A stretch of DNA of 21,910 nucleotides, from positions 1-21,910 of the forward strand of contig NZ_CAJPVG010000021.1 of the NCBI RefSeq assembly GCF_905397375.1. Direction: 5' to 3'. Source of the stretch: Ralstonia mannitolilytica. Its GTDB lineage: Bacteria; Pseudomonadota; Gammaproteobacteria; Burkholderiales; Burkholderiaceae. Under the pieces are notes generated by a model. That model was not told where the DNA came from. It was given only the letters and a program-made list of their open reading frames with translations, and ran no database searches. This document shows, one piece after another, positions 1 to 10,481 of the stretch (the stretch's first letter is position 1; every line of letters begins with the position of its first letter). Made by a program: the position numbers and the translations under genes.

Positions 1-166
1 CCAGGTGCTGCAGGCGCTGTCGCACGCGCAACCGCCGCCTGAACTGGCGCCGCGCGGGCGCGGCAATGCGGCCGCACCGGCTTCGGCGCCGGCCGCCGCC
101 GCACCGGCACCCAAGGGCAGCAAAGGTGCCAAGCCGGCCGCCAAACCCGCGAGCGCAGCGCGCTGA
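1..166 (+). CDS. mrdA: Peptidoglycan D,D-transpeptidase PBP2, C-terminal tail (partial)
   Basis: An open frame enters from the left edge (first full codon at base 2) and ends with TGA at 164-166. About 54 residues are visible. They begin with a short ordinary stretch (QVLQALSHAQ) and then become a low-complexity tail rich in Ala, Pro, Lys and Gly, with no catalytic motif in view. The identification comes from position: rodA starts 20 bases later, and PBP2 (mrdA) directly precedes rodA in most proteobacteria. PBP2 crosslinks lateral-wall peptidoglycan in the elongasome, with its transpeptidase domain in the periplasm, and RodA is its glycosyltransferase partner. A disordered, basic C-terminal extension on PBP2 is plausible, but the residues themselves prove nothing about function. 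Confidence 0.72.
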   Translation, partial: QVLQALSHAQPPPELAPRGRGNAAAPASAPAAAAPAPKGSKGAKPAAKPASAAR

Positions 167-186
167 CCGCGCTTGAGGAGCACACC

Positions 187-1338
187 ATGGAAAAACTGGA
201 CAAGCGCCGCGTCTTCAACATCATCAAGTCGCTGTTTACGGGCTTCGACAAGCCGCTGGCGCTGATCGTCTTCCTGCTGCTCGGCACGGGGCTGATCGCG
301 CTGTACTCCGCGGCCGTCGACATGCCGGGCCGCCTCGAAGACCAGATCCGCAACATCATGCTGTCGTTCGTGCTGATGTGGATCATCGCCAACCTGCCGC
401 AGCAGACGCTGATGCGCTTTGCGGTGCCGCTGTACACGGTGGGCGTGGCGCTGCTGATCGGCGTGGCGATGTTCGGGCTCATCCGCAAGGGCGCGCGGCG
501 CTGGCTGAACATCGGCGTGGTGGTGCAGCCCTCCGAGATCATGAAGATCGCCATGCCGCTCATGCTGGCGTGGTACTTCCAGAAGCGCGAAGGGGTGATC
601 CACTGGTACGACTATTTGGCCGCTGCGGTGCTGCTGCTCATTCCGGTTGGCCTGATCGCCAAGCAGCCGGACCTCGGCACCGCGCTGCTGGTGCTCGCCG
701 CGGGCATCTACGTGATCTACTTTGCCGGCCTGTCGTGGCGGCTGATCGTGCCGGTGCTGGTGATTGCGGTGACGGCGATCACGCTGGTGGTGTCGTTCGA
801 GTCGCGCATCTGCGCGCCGGGGGTGAACTGGCCGATCCTGCACGACTACCAGCAACACCGTGTCTGTACGCTGCTCGACCCGACCACCGACCCGCTCGGC
901 AAGGGCTTCCACACCATCCAGTCGATCATCGCCATCGGTTCAGGCGGCGTGACGGGCAAGGGGTGGCTCAAGGGTACGCAGACCCACCTGGAATTCATCC
1001 CGGAAAAACACACCGACTTCATCTTCGCGGTGTACTCCGAGGAATTCGGATTGGTGGGCAACGGCGTGCTGCTGTTCCTGTATCTGCTGCTGATCCTGCG
1101 CGGGCTCTTCATTGCGGCCAACGCCGGCACGCTGTTCGGGCGCCTGCTGGCCGGGTCGATCACGCTGATCTTCTTCACCTATGCCTTCGTCAACATGGGC
1201 ATGGTGAGCGGCATCCTGCCCGTGGTCGGTGTGCCGCTGCCGCTCATCAGTTATGGCGGGACGGCGCTCGTCACGCTCGGCATGGGCATCGGCATCCTGA
1301 TGAGCATTGCCCGACAGAAGCGCTTCGTGCAGACATGA
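187..1338 (+). CDS. rodA: Rod-shape-determining SEDS glycosyltransferase RodA
   Basis: This 383-residue polytopic membrane protein of the SEDS family polymerises lipid II into glycan strands during cell elongation, working with PBP2. About ten hydrophobic segments begin near residue 22. The SEDS signatures are clear: QPSE (114-117), KQPDLGTALL (159-168), GSGG followed by GKGWLKGTQT (251-266), PEKHTDFIFAV (272-282) and PLPLISYGGT near the C-terminus. Asp277 in the HTDF motif matches the conserved catalytic aspartate of RodA. The length is close to the usual 370-380. A GAGGAG ribosome site at 175-180, six bases from the ATG, fixes the start. It lies just after mrdA and is probably in the same transcript. 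The stop codon abuts a strong hairpin. Confidence 0.97.
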   Translation: MEKLDKRRVFNIIKSLFTGFDKPLALIVFLLLGTGLIALYSAAVDMPGRLEDQIRNIMLSFVLMWIIANLPQQTLMRFAVPLYTVGVALLIGVAMFGLIRKGARRWLNIGVVVQPSEIMKIAMPLMLAWYFQKREGVIHWYDYLAAAVLLLIPVGLIAKQPDLGTALLVLAAGIYVIYFAGLSWRLIVPVLVIAVTAITLVVSFESRICAPGVNWPILHDYQQHRVCTLLDPTTDPLGKGFHTIQSIIAIGSGGVTGKGWLKGTQTHLEFIPEKHTDFIFAVYSEEFGLVGNGVLLFLYLLLILRGLFIAANAGTLFGRLLAGSITLIFFTYAFVNMGMVSGILPVVGVPLPLISYGGTALVTLGMGIGILMSIARQKRFVQT

Positions 1339-1340
1339 AA

Positions 1341-1371
1341 AAACGGCCGCCCAACGCAGGCGGCCGTTTCT
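1341..1371. terminator. Bidirectional intrinsic terminator between rodA and the acyl-CoA ligase gene
   Basis: A perfect 11-bp inverted repeat has arms AAACGGCCGCC at 1341-1351 and GGCGGCCGTTT at 1359-1369, with a 7-base loop. On the plus strand it is followed by T-rich sequence. On the minus strand the six A residues at 1338-1343 give a run of six U. It sits between convergent genes, overlapping the first bases after the rodA stop, and can serve both. Confidence 0.9.
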
Positions 1372-1374
1372 GTT

Positions 1375-3063
1375 TCAGGCGGCAATGGCCTCTTCGCGCA
1401 ACAGGCGCCGCAGGACCTTGCCGGTTGCCGTGGCGGGCAACGCGTCGTGGAACTTCACCCGCCGCGGCACCTTGTACGGCGCCATGTTCTCGCGCGACCA
1501 CGCGATCAGCTCGGCTTCCGAGAGCTTGACGCCATTCATAGGCACCACGTGCGCGCACACGACCTCGCCCTTGTCGGGGTCGGGCAGGGGCGTGACAGCC
1601 ACCTGCCGGATGCCCGGATGGCGCGAGAGCAGCGCTTCGACTTCCTCGGGAAACACGCTGTAGCCCGACACCTTGATCATCTCCTTGATGCGGCCCTGCC
1701 ACTGCAGGTAGCCGTCGGCGGACACCTGTCCGATGTCGCCGGTATGCAGGAAGCCGTTGCGCAGGACGGCCCGCGTGGCCTCGTCGCGCTGCCAGTACCC
1801 GCGGAACACGCCTGGGCTGCGGATGGTGATCTCGCCAGGCTGCCCGGGCGGCAGCTCCACGCCGGTGTGCGGGTCGACGATGCGGACTTCGGTCTGCGGG
1901 ACGATCTTGCCGTGCCAGCCCCAGCGCGGGGCGTGCGCCGGCGTGATGGCATCGCAGGTATGCGTTTCGGACAGCCCGTATGCGGCCTCATAGGTGCGGC
2001 ACTGCGGGCCGGCAAACGCGCGCCACTGCTCGGCAATCGCCTCGGTCAGCGGCACGCCGAAGCTCGTGCACGGGTTGGTCGTGAGCGATTCCATGCGGTA
2101 CTGCGCCGCATCGGGGTGCGCCATCACCGCCAGGTTCATCGGCGTCATGCTGTACCACCACGTGACGCGGTAGCGGTCGATGGCCTGCAGCACGGCAAGC
2201 GGGTCAAAGCGGTAGAGCAGGATGGTGGCTGCGCCGGAGTACAGCATCGTGTTCATGCCCATCAGCATGCCCGCAATGTGCGAGAGCGGCGCCACGGCCA
2301 GCATCACGTCGGAGGCCTGGATGCCGCCCACCTGCACCGTGACCGCCGTCTTGTACAGCGCATTGCGGTGCGTGAGCATCGCGCCCTTCGGGCGACCGGT
2401 GGTGCCAGAGGTGTAGACCATCAGCGCCACGTCATCGAGCCCCACCGGGATGGCGGCCACGGCGTCGCGCTCGGCTACGTCCACCGGCTCGGCCATCAGT
2501 TGCATCAGGTCGAGTTGGGCGGCGCCGGGCGTGTTCCTGGGCGGCGGCGCGGATGATGCATCGGCGGCGATCAGCTCCGGCGGAACAGCGAGTGCCTTGC
2601 GGCAGGCGGGCTGTGCCGGCTGCAGATCGGCATAGCGCGTGGTGATGACGGTGACGACCGACGTGCCGGGCCGCGCAGCCTCGACGATGGGCATCAGGTC
2701 TGCCGCCGCCACCAGGATCTTCGCGCCGCAATCGGCGAGCTGGTCACGCAGCTCATGCTGGCGCGACAGCGGGCCGCACGGCACCACAATGCCGCCCAGC
2801 TTGGCCGTGGCGAGGTGCGCGATGATCGCCTGCGGACAGTTCTGCAGAAACAGCGCGACACGGTCGCCGCGCACCACCCCGAGGCGTTGAAGCTGCACCG
2901 CCAGCCGGGTCGAAAGCTGATCCAGCTCGCGCCAGCACATCGTGCGGCCGTACCAGAGGAGGGCGATGCGCTCGGGGGTCTGCTGCGCGTGGAGGGCGCA
3001 ATACCGGTGCAGCGGCATCTCGCCCGCGGCGTAATGGACCGGTTCGCGGTTCTGAATGGTCAT
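1375..3063 (-). CDS. Acyl-CoA synthetase / AMP-dependent ligase (class I adenylate-forming)
   Basis: This 562-residue enzyme should activate a carboxylic acid to an acyl-AMP and then to an acyl-CoA, in the cytoplasm or at the inner membrane. The adenylation motifs occur in order: P-loop-like YTSGTTGRPKG (217-227), YGLSET (362-367), TGDIG (441-445), the hinge GRIKEMIKVSGY starting near 457, and TATGK with the catalytic lysine Lys549 (545-549). The length fits fatty-acyl or related ligases; it could equally act on aromatic, alicyclic or branched acids, so the substrate is unassigned. The ATG at 3063 is preceded by a good GAGGAGA site. It is divergent from a LysR gene, a common arrangement for regulator and target, but no other catabolic gene is nearby. 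An alanine- and proline-rich loop (about 165-185) precedes the P-loop. Confidence 0.9.
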   Translation of the reverse strand: MTIQNREPVHYAAGEMPLHRYCALHAQQTPERIALLWYGRTMCWRELDQLSTRLAVQLQRLGVVRGDRVALFLQNCPQAIIAHLATAKLGGIVVPCGPLSRQHELRDQLADCGAKILVAAADLMPIVEAARPGTSVVTVITTRYADLQPAQPACRKALAVPPELIAADASSAPPPRNTPGAAQLDLMQLMAEPVDVAERDAVAAIPVGLDDVALMVYTSGTTGRPKGAMLTHRNALYKTAVTVQVGGIQASDVMLAVAPLSHIAGMLMGMNTMLYSGAATILLYRFDPLAVLQAIDRYRVTWWYSMTPMNLAVMAHPDAAQYRMESLTTNPCTSFGVPLTEAIAEQWRAFAGPQCRTYEAAYGLSETHTCDAITPAHAPRWGWHGKIVPQTEVRIVDPHTGVELPPGQPGEITIRSPGVFRGYWQRDEATRAVLRNGFLHTGDIGQVSADGYLQWQGRIKEMIKVSGYSVFPEEVEALLSRHPGIRQVAVTPLPDPDKGEVVCAHVVPMNGVKLSEAELIAWSRENMAPYKVPRRVKFHDALPATATGKVLRRLLREEAIAA

Positions 3064-3276
3064 ATGGTGTCTCCTCGGCCTTCGGTGTCGCGCGGCGACG
3101 CCTTGGCCGTGATGGCGGCCCTCGTGCCGGGGCGCTCATGCGGGTTCGGTTTCGGGGCATCCATGGTGCGAGTATGGCTAAACCGCATGGCGGCCGCTGC
3201 ACCGATTTGCGCAAAACCGCGTTCCACCCGAAGGCGGCCTGTCGTACGGTCGTCCCAAGCCGATCCCACAAAAATC

Positions 3277-3288
3277 TACCGCTCGGTA
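3277..3288. promoter_or_regulatory. Candidate operator, palindrome TACCG-CT-CGGTA
   Basis: Perfect 5-bp arms are separated by CT, about 214 bp upstream of the acyl-CoA ligase start. On the minus strand the right arm overlaps the -10-like hexamer TATACC. ACCG-N2-CGGT cores are typical of TetR-family operators, so this could be a repressor site. No TetR gene is in the window and no good -35 at the right spacing was found, so the call is tentative. Confidence 0.3.
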
Positions 3289-3378
3289 TAGAGTTTCAGC
3301 GCAAATTCGACGGGGCGTCAATCGGTGAGAAGTCGGATATTCCGCCCCGGCAATGAAATGTCACAAACATAAGGACTG

Positions 3379-3398
3379 CGCTCATTCTCACATGAGCG
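3379..3398. promoter_or_regulatory. Inverted repeat CGCTCAT-N6-ATGAGCG, possible regulator site
   Basis: This repeat has perfect 7-bp arms (3379-3385 and 3392-3398) and a 6-base spacer. It lies about 115 bp upstream of the LysR start in the AT-rich part of the intergenic region. LysR proteins bind imperfect dyads (T-N11-A type) upstream of divergent targets, so this and the smaller dyad at 3427-3438 are both candidate LysR sites. It is not followed by a U-run, so a terminator is unlikely. Confidence 0.35.
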
Positions 3399-3457
3399 TG
3401 CACTCACATTTAATGACCGCGCCAAGGCAATGAATTGCGCATACCAACATTAAAAAT

Positions 3458-3486
3458 TTGCCGTCACGACAGATTTGTTCTATTTT
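3458..3486 (+). promoter_or_regulatory. Putative sigma70 promoter of the lysR gene
   Basis: TTGCCG (3458-3463), a 17-base spacer and TATTTT (3481-3486) give a reasonable -35/-10 pair. The expected transcription start is near 3493, about 20 bases before the ATG. The A/T-rich context contrasts with the GC-rich genes. The nearby TTGACA at 3486-3491 is too close to the ATG to act as a -35. Confidence 0.45.
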
Positions 3487-3513
3487 TGACAACAAATTAT
3501 GTGAGAGGTTGGA

Positions 3514-4452
3514 ATGGATCGTTTGCAGTCGATGCGGGTGTTTTCCAAGGTCGTGGAGCTCGGCAGCTTCGCGCGCGCAGCCCAGCATCTGTCGATGAGC
3601 AATGCCGTGGTCACGCGCTACGTGGCCGACCTGGAGGCGCACCTCGGCACGCGTCTGCTCAACCGGACCACGCGCAGCCTGTCGCTGACGGACGTGGGCG
3701 AAACCTATCTGCAGCGCTGCCAGCAGATTCTGCTCGACATCGACGAGGCCGAATCGCTGGCCACGTCGCGCAGCCAGGCGCTGGTGGGTGGCCTGCGCAT
3801 CGTCGCGCCGGTGATGTTCGGGCTGCACGTCCTGCCGATGCTCCTCGCGCGCTTCCAGCAGCTGTACCCCGAGGTCACGTTTGACGTGGCGCTGTCGGAT
3901 CGCCCGATCGACATCGTCGAAGACGGACGCGACGTCGGCATCATGGTGTCGGAACTCGGGCTCGGCTCGCACCTGGTGGCGCGCCGCATGATCTCTGCGG
4001 AGATGATCATGGCCGCCACGCCGGCCTACCTGCGCCAGCATTCCACCCCGCAGCGCGCAGAAGACATCGCCGATCACCGCGTGATCGCCATGTGGCACCC
4101 GCAGCTGCGCCACGAGTGGGAGATGACCACGCCCGACGGGCAGTCGATCGCCGTGCCGGTGCAGCCGTCGCTCGTCACCAGCAATGCGGAACTGATGCAT
4201 CGCGCCGTGCTGGCCGACATGGGCATCGCGGTGCTGTCGTCGTACATGGCGCGGCCCGACCTGGAGTCAGGCCGGCTCGTACGCGTGCTGCCGCAGTACA
4301 AGCTGCCGCAGCGCTCGCTCTCGCTGGTGTACCCGAGCCGCAAGTTCCTGCCGACCAAGGTGCGCACGTTCATCGACTACATGCTCGCGCAGGCGATGGA
4401 AGTGAAGCACAGCGAAGCGCGCGCCGGACGCGCATTGAGCGAAGCCGCATAA
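3514..4452 (+). CDS. LysR-family transcriptional regulator
   Basis: This 312-residue protein has the standard LysR layout. The N-terminal winged helix-turn-helix (about residues 1-60) begins MDRLQSMRVF, with the helix-turn-helix around GSFARAAQHLSMSNAVVTR and the wing motif TRSLSLTDVG. An effector-binding periplasmic-binding-protein-like domain follows (about 90-295). A GAGAGG ribosome site lies just upstream of the ATG. It is divergent from the acyl-CoA ligase gene, which is therefore its most likely target, perhaps with autoregulation from the shared region. The N-terminus resembles the large group of LysR regulators often annotated AaeR- or CrgA-like. The effector cannot be told from sequence. 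Confidence 0.93.
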   Translation: MDRLQSMRVFSKVVELGSFARAAQHLSMSNAVVTRYVADLEAHLGTRLLNRTTRSLSLTDVGETYLQRCQQILLDIDEAESLATSRSQALVGGLRIVAPVMFGLHVLPMLLARFQQLYPEVTFDVALSDRPIDIVEDGRDVGIMVSELGLGSHLVARRMISAEMIMAATPAYLRQHSTPQRAEDIADHRVIAMWHPQLRHEWEMTTPDGQSIAVPVQPSLVTSNAELMHRAVLADMGIAVLSSYMARPDLESGRLVRVLPQYKLPQRSLSLVYPSRKFLPTKVRTFIDYMLAQAMEVKHSEARAGRALSEAA

Positions 4453-4474
4453 GCCACGGCAGGCCGCGCAAACA

Positions 4475-4501
4475 AAACGGGAGGACACTGTCCTCCCGTT
4501 T
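4475..4501. terminator. Bidirectional intrinsic terminator between lysR and topB
   Basis: A perfect 12-bp inverted repeat has arms AAACGGGAGGAC (4475-4486) and GTCCTCCCGTTT (4490-4501), with a 3-base loop. It sits between two convergent genes. Each strand has a short T run after the stem, so it can end both transcripts. Confidence 0.88.
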
Positions 4502-4523
4502 GCATTAGTGCCGAGTGGCGCGT

Positions 4524-7127
<2,604 letters not shown>

Positions 7128-7159
7128 GTGAGCGGATCCTGGCGATCGCATGCAATCGA

Positions 7160-7187
7160 TAAAAAGAAGTCGCTGATCTATAGCGAC
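7160..7187 (-). terminator. Possible intrinsic terminator after the thioredoxin-like gene
   Basis: Read on the minus strand, GTCGCT and AGCGAC form a 6-bp stem around a 7-base loop (7169-7187), followed directly by TTCTTTTTAT. This would end transcripts from the thioredoxin-like gene about 195 bases after its stop, before topB. The loop contains TATAGAT, which could instead be a -10 element for topB. The stem is short. Confidence 0.4.
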
Positions 7188-7380
7188 CGTTCGCGTGGGT
7201 TTTGTAGAGTCTTATGGCTTCGCGGGCCGACTTTCAAGTGCTGCGGGCGCCTGTTGGGGCACGCACCGGGGTCCTGTCAAAACGGTTCAGCCCCGAATTT
7301 GGCCGCCAATCATAAGCGCGGTTCCTTAGGGGGTGCAATAGAGTGGCGCATGCAGCGCATCGCGTTGTCAAGCGCCGTCC

Positions 7381-7770
7381 TCACGTCAGTTCCAGCAGCC
7401 AGGCGCGCAGGTCCGGCGCATCCCGGACGGCCGGAGCAGCGGCCAAGTCCCGCGAAAGCAGCCCCTCCACCACGCCCGCATGTGGCAGGACCGGGCCGAA
7501 AAACAACACATCGCCGGCGTCGTCCATGCGCTGCACCAGCAGGGTGGGGAAGTTTTCGACGTCGAAATCGCCCAGCGCATCGGCGTGGTCTTCCACGTCC
7601 ACCCAGACGAAGCAGCATTCCGGATGCCGCACCGCCAGATCAGCGAACGTCGCTCGATAGCTGCGGCACGTGCCGCACCACTCGGCGCACAGGCACGCAA
7701 CCAGCCACCGTCCGTGGTGGATGTGCTCGCGCAGCGCTGCGATGTCGGTGTCGGGAGAAAGGAGCGGCAT
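7381..7770 (-). CDS. Thioredoxin-family protein
   Basis: This small (129 residues) thioredoxin-fold protein has active site WCGTC (Cys32, Cys35) and the cis-proline loop NFPTL (Pro75). It has no signal peptide, so it should act in the cytoplasm as a dithiol reductant or a co-chaperone-like thiol protein. The motif is CGTC rather than the CGPC of classical TrxA, so the redox potential and partners may differ. It starts with ATG at 7770, 37 bases after the dprA stop, and has no clear ribosome site. The placement between dprA and topB looks like conserved beta-proteobacterial synteny. A minus-strand TACAAT lies at 7792-7797. Confidence 0.88.
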   Translation of the reverse strand: MPLLSPDTDIAALREHIHHGRWLVACLCAEWCGTCRSYRATFADLAVRHPECCFVWVDVEDHADALGDFDVENFPTLLVQRMDDAGDVLFFGPVLPHAGVVEGLLSRDLAAAPAVRDAPDLRAWLLELT

Positions 7771-7806
7771 GTCGGTCGAACAGTCGCGCCTATTGTAGGC
7801 ACGCTT

Positions 7807-9027
7807 TCACGGAAGCCGCAGGAAGCGGCCGCCGGGCTGGCGCTCGACGCGGCCGTCCAGTTCGAGGGCCAGCAGTTGCGCCGACAGCGCGGCAGCGGGC
7901 TGGCCGGTGCGCTCACACAAGGTGTCCAGGTCGACAGGGTCAAAGCCGAGGGCATCAAGCAGCGCGGTTTCGGCCGCGTTTGGCGGGGTGCGTGCGGCAG
8001 GCGCATGCGCAGCGGACGCCGGTTGAGCCGACGGCGGAGCCGATGCTGCGGGCCTGGTACGGCGCTCCGGTGCGGCGGCGCTCGCCCAGCCAAGTTCGTC
8101 GAGGATGTCGGCGGCTGTCTCCACGAGCTTGGCACCCTGCTTGATCAACAGGTGGCAGCCCTTGGCCAGCGGCGAGTGGATCGACCCCGGGATCGCGAAC
8201 ACGTCGCGTCCCTGCTCCCCAGCCAGCCGCGCCGTGATGAGCGAGCCCGACTGGGCGGCGGCTTCCACGACCAGCAGCCCGCGCGCGAGCCCGGCAATGA
8301 GCCGATTGCGGCGCGGGAAGTTCTCGGCCCGGGCGCCCATGCCCAGCGGATACTCGGAGATGATGAGCCCCGCCTCCGCAATGCGGTGCGCCAGCGCCCG
8401 GTTGCGCGCGGGATAGACGATATCGAGCCCGGTGCCGACCACGGCGATCGTGCTGCCCGGGCCGGCCAGCGCGCCTTCGTGCGCCGCCGCGTCGATCCCG
8501 AGCGCCAGTCCCGACACCACCGTCACGCTGGCCGCCGACAACGCCTGCGCAAACGCCCGGGCGTTTTCGATGCCGGCGGCCGTGGCGCTGCGCGCACCGA
8601 CCACGCCGACCGCCGCCGCCCTGAGCAGCGAAACATCGCCCTTCGTATACAGCAGGGTCGGCGGATCGGGCAATTCCAGCAGGCGGGGCGGATACCCGCG
8701 ATCTGCGAGCGTGAAGACGGCGTTGCCGGGCGTATTCGCCCACACCACGGTGCGCTCGATCAGTGAAGCCAGCGCTGCATCGGGCTCGGCGAGCAACGCC
8801 CGCGCGTGCCGCTCCGGGACCACCTTCACCAGCGCCGAATACGGTTGTGCGAAGATGTCCTGCGGCAAGCCGAACGCCGCCAGCAGTTGCCGGGCGGCTA
8901 CGGGCCCAACGCCAGGGGTTTCGGTCAGACGCAGCCACGCGGCCAGTTCAGCGGGGTCGCGGGTGCAGGAGAGGGTGTCGGTGGAATCGGCCGCGGCGGA
9001 CGCCGCGGCGTGCGATACATCAGTCAA
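7807..9027 (-). CDS. dprA: DNA-processing protein DprA (Smf)
   Basis: DprA protects incoming single-stranded DNA during natural transformation and loads RecA on it. The 406 residues show an N-terminal helix-hairpin-helix-like region (LTETPGVGPVAARQLL, about 34-50), a Rossmann-like DNA-binding fold (about 120-310) with VGARSAT (143-149), SGLALGIDAAAHEGAL (172-187) and FPRRNRLIAGL (237-247), an Ala/Pro-rich linker (about 315-350) and a C-terminal winged helix (about 350-406). The start is odd: an in-frame TGA lies eight codons upstream, and the only usual start codon between it and the domain is TTG at 9025-9027, without a clear ribosome site. It follows the LysM gene by 24 bases, so translation may be coupled or served by a shared transcript. 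Confidence 0.95.
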   Translation of the reverse strand: MTDVSHAAASAAADSTDTLSCTRDPAELAAWLRLTETPGVGPVAARQLLAAFGLPQDIFAQPYSALVKVVPERHARALLAEPDAALASLIERTVVWANTPGNAVFTLADRGYPPRLLELPDPPTLLYTKGDVSLLRAAAVGVVGARSATAAGIENARAFAQALSAASVTVVSGLALGIDAAAHEGALAGPGSTIAVVGTGLDIVYPARNRALAHRIAEAGLIISEYPLGMGARAENFPRRNRLIAGLARGLLVVEAAAQSGSLITARLAGEQGRDVFAIPGSIHSPLAKGCHLLIKQGAKLVETAADILDELGWASAAAPERRTRPAASAPPSAQPASAAHAPAARTPPNAAETALLDALGFDPVDLDTLCERTGQPAAALSAQLLALELDGRVERQPGGRFLRLP

Positions 9028-9051
9028 ATCAGGGACTGCGGTAACGCGTGG

Positions 9052-10248
9052 TCAGGGTTGTTGCGACATCGGATTGGTGGCCGTATCGCCCACCTCCACG
9101 GTGTTCGAGGCGTCAGTCACCAGCGCATAGGCGACGTGCGGGAAGACGCGGAACACGAATGCCAGGCCGTAGCGCTCCTCCGGCAACACCACGCGCTCGT
9201 TGCCGGCGGTCGGATCCTTCACCACGCCGCCCGCACGGGCCAGTGCCAGCACATGACCGGGTTCCAGCCCCTGCTGGCTGCCGATATTCAGCACGACAAC
9301 CTGGTCGGTGCCGCCAAAGCGCACGCCGCCGGTCACCTTGGCGACCACGCCGTGCACGTCGCCCTCCGGTGCATGCGGCACATAGCGCACAGGCACGCGC
9401 GGCGGCAGCGGCATCAGCTGCGTGCCCACGCCCATTTCTTCCTTGGACGACAGCACTTCCATCTTGGTGGCCGATTGCGGACCCGCGGCAGCGCGCACCA
9501 CGCGCAGCGTGCCGAGGAAATCCGCCTCGTAGCCGAGCACCTTGCCGCTGACGGGATCCTTCAACGGCTTGACCGGGCGATATGCCTGCCATTCGCTGCC
9601 CGGCTGGCCGCCTTCACCTGCGGGCAGACCGCGCGCGTAGGCGCTCTCGCCCTTGCCCAGATAGACGCGGCCTTCGGGCAGCGCAAAGATGCGCGCCGGC
9701 GTGGCCAGCGTTTCCTCGTCCACGACGATCGGCTGGGTGAGGAACGGCTCGATCACAGCGGGGGGAATGCTGGGGATGGCATCGCCGTCCTGGCCCGACA
9801 CGCGGGTATGCGGCGACAGGCGCACCGTGCTGCCCTCGGCCGAGGCTGGCGAAGTCGACAGCCACGCCCGGCCGTTCGCGTGATGCAGATACAGCACCTG
9901 GCCCGGATAGATCAGGTGCGGATTGCGGATCTGTTCGCGGTTCATGCCCCACAGTTCCGGCCACCGGTACGGGCGCTGGAGGTATTTGCCCGAAATCGCC
10001 CACAGGGTGTCGCCCCGGCGCACGGTGTATTGCGCGGGTGCGTTGGCGGCCAGCTCGGATTCGGGAATGCCGGCCTGGGCAGCCGCTGTGGCCTGGGCCT
10101 GTTGCGCCGGCGTCACGACGCGCTCCGCCGCGTGCGCGCCACCTAGGCAGAAAAGCGTTGCCGCGGCAACCGCCGAGAAGGCGCAAACGTAAGGCTGGCG
10201 CGGTTTCGTGGCGGGCTGAGAGAGCATCGGTGTGTTACGATGGCGCAT
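9052..10248 (-). CDS. Secreted LysM peptidoglycan-binding protein
   Basis: From the ATG at 10248 the protein has 398 residues. It opens with basic residues, a hydrophobic stretch (CAFSAVAAATLFCLGG) and AHA at 38-40, a good signal peptide cut near residue 40. A single LysM domain (about 73-120) begins YTVRRGDTLWAIS and ends near HLIYPGQVLYL, and should bind cell-wall glycan in the periplasm. The remaining ~270 residues have no catalytic motif I recognise, though the family is conserved next to dprA in many proteobacteria. The frame stays open to 10476, but that extension would bury the signal peptide behind 76 residues. Met at 10227 is an alternative start. It is divergent from def. Confidence 0.87.
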   Translation of the reverse strand: MRHRNTPMLSQPATKPRQPYVCAFSAVAAATLFCLGGAHAAERVVTPAQQAQATAAAQAGIPESELAANAPAQYTVRRGDTLWAISGKYLQRPYRWPELWGMNREQIRNPHLIYPGQVLYLHHANGRAWLSTSPASAEGSTVRLSPHTRVSGQDGDAIPSIPPAVIEPFLTQPIVVDEETLATPARIFALPEGRVYLGKGESAYARGLPAGEGGQPGSEWQAYRPVKPLKDPVSGKVLGYEADFLGTLRVVRAAAGPQSATKMEVLSSKEEMGVGTQLMPLPPRVPVRYVPHAPEGDVHGVVAKVTGGVRFGGTDQVVVLNIGSQQGLEPGHVLALARAGGVVKDPTAGNERVVLPEERYGLAFVFRVFPHVAYALVTDASNTVEVGDTATNPMSQQP

Positions 10249-10481
10249 TATTCTTTGAAGAATCGGCGAGTGGTCCGCGTGGTATTCGACGCTTGGCCGC
10301 CGCCACTGCACGCGTACTGTCGGCGCAGCAATCCGGGGGGTATGGCATCGAACGTTCGTCAGGCTTTTTCCTAAGCCATGTGGCGGATAGCGCCCCCGAT
10401 TCTGCATGACATTCCAAGCGATCGCAATTGAAGGCAACCCCTCGTTAGCGTGGCCTTCCGCAACCGTTGTTGCCAAGCATC
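10249..10481. other. Divergent spacer between the LysM gene and def
   Basis: This 233-bp spacer has no supported gene. It should carry both divergent promoters, but I could not fix a convincing -35/-10 pair for either. The small dyad ATTCTT-TG-AAGAAT at 10249-10262 touches the LysM start codon. Confidence 0.5.

Larger units (their letters stand above)
3064..3513. other. Divergent control region between the acyl-CoA ligase and lysR genes
   Basis: This 450-bp region has no convincing gene. The half next to the ligase (3064-3270) is GC-rich like the coding DNA around it. From about 3340 to 3513 the sequence becomes markedly AT-rich. It contains three small palindromes: TACCG-CT-CGGTA (3277-3288), CGCTCAT-N6-ATGAGCG (3379-3398) and GCAAT-GA-ATTGC (3427-3438). 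It also contains a sigma70-like promoter facing the LysR gene. No hairpin terminator or RNA gene is seen. Confidence 0.7.

Noticed and set aside
1341..1369. Hairpin at the rodA end considered as a repeat or mobile-element end
   Set aside because: It is a single perfect stem flanked by A and T runs between convergent genes, with no transposase and no copy elsewhere that I noticed, so it is a terminator.
1447..2556. 369-codon open frame opposite the acyl-CoA ligase
   Set aside because: The translation is His/Arg/Val-rich noise, while the ligase frame has every adenylation motif.
7128..7151. Upstream topB start adding eight residues
   Set aside because: Family members begin at the MSKALIIAEKPS sequence, and an AGGA suits the inner ATG.
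10249..10476. 76-residue N-terminal extension of the LysM protein
   Set aside because: It would place the signal peptide in the middle of the protein; the start at 10248 gives a standard exported protein.
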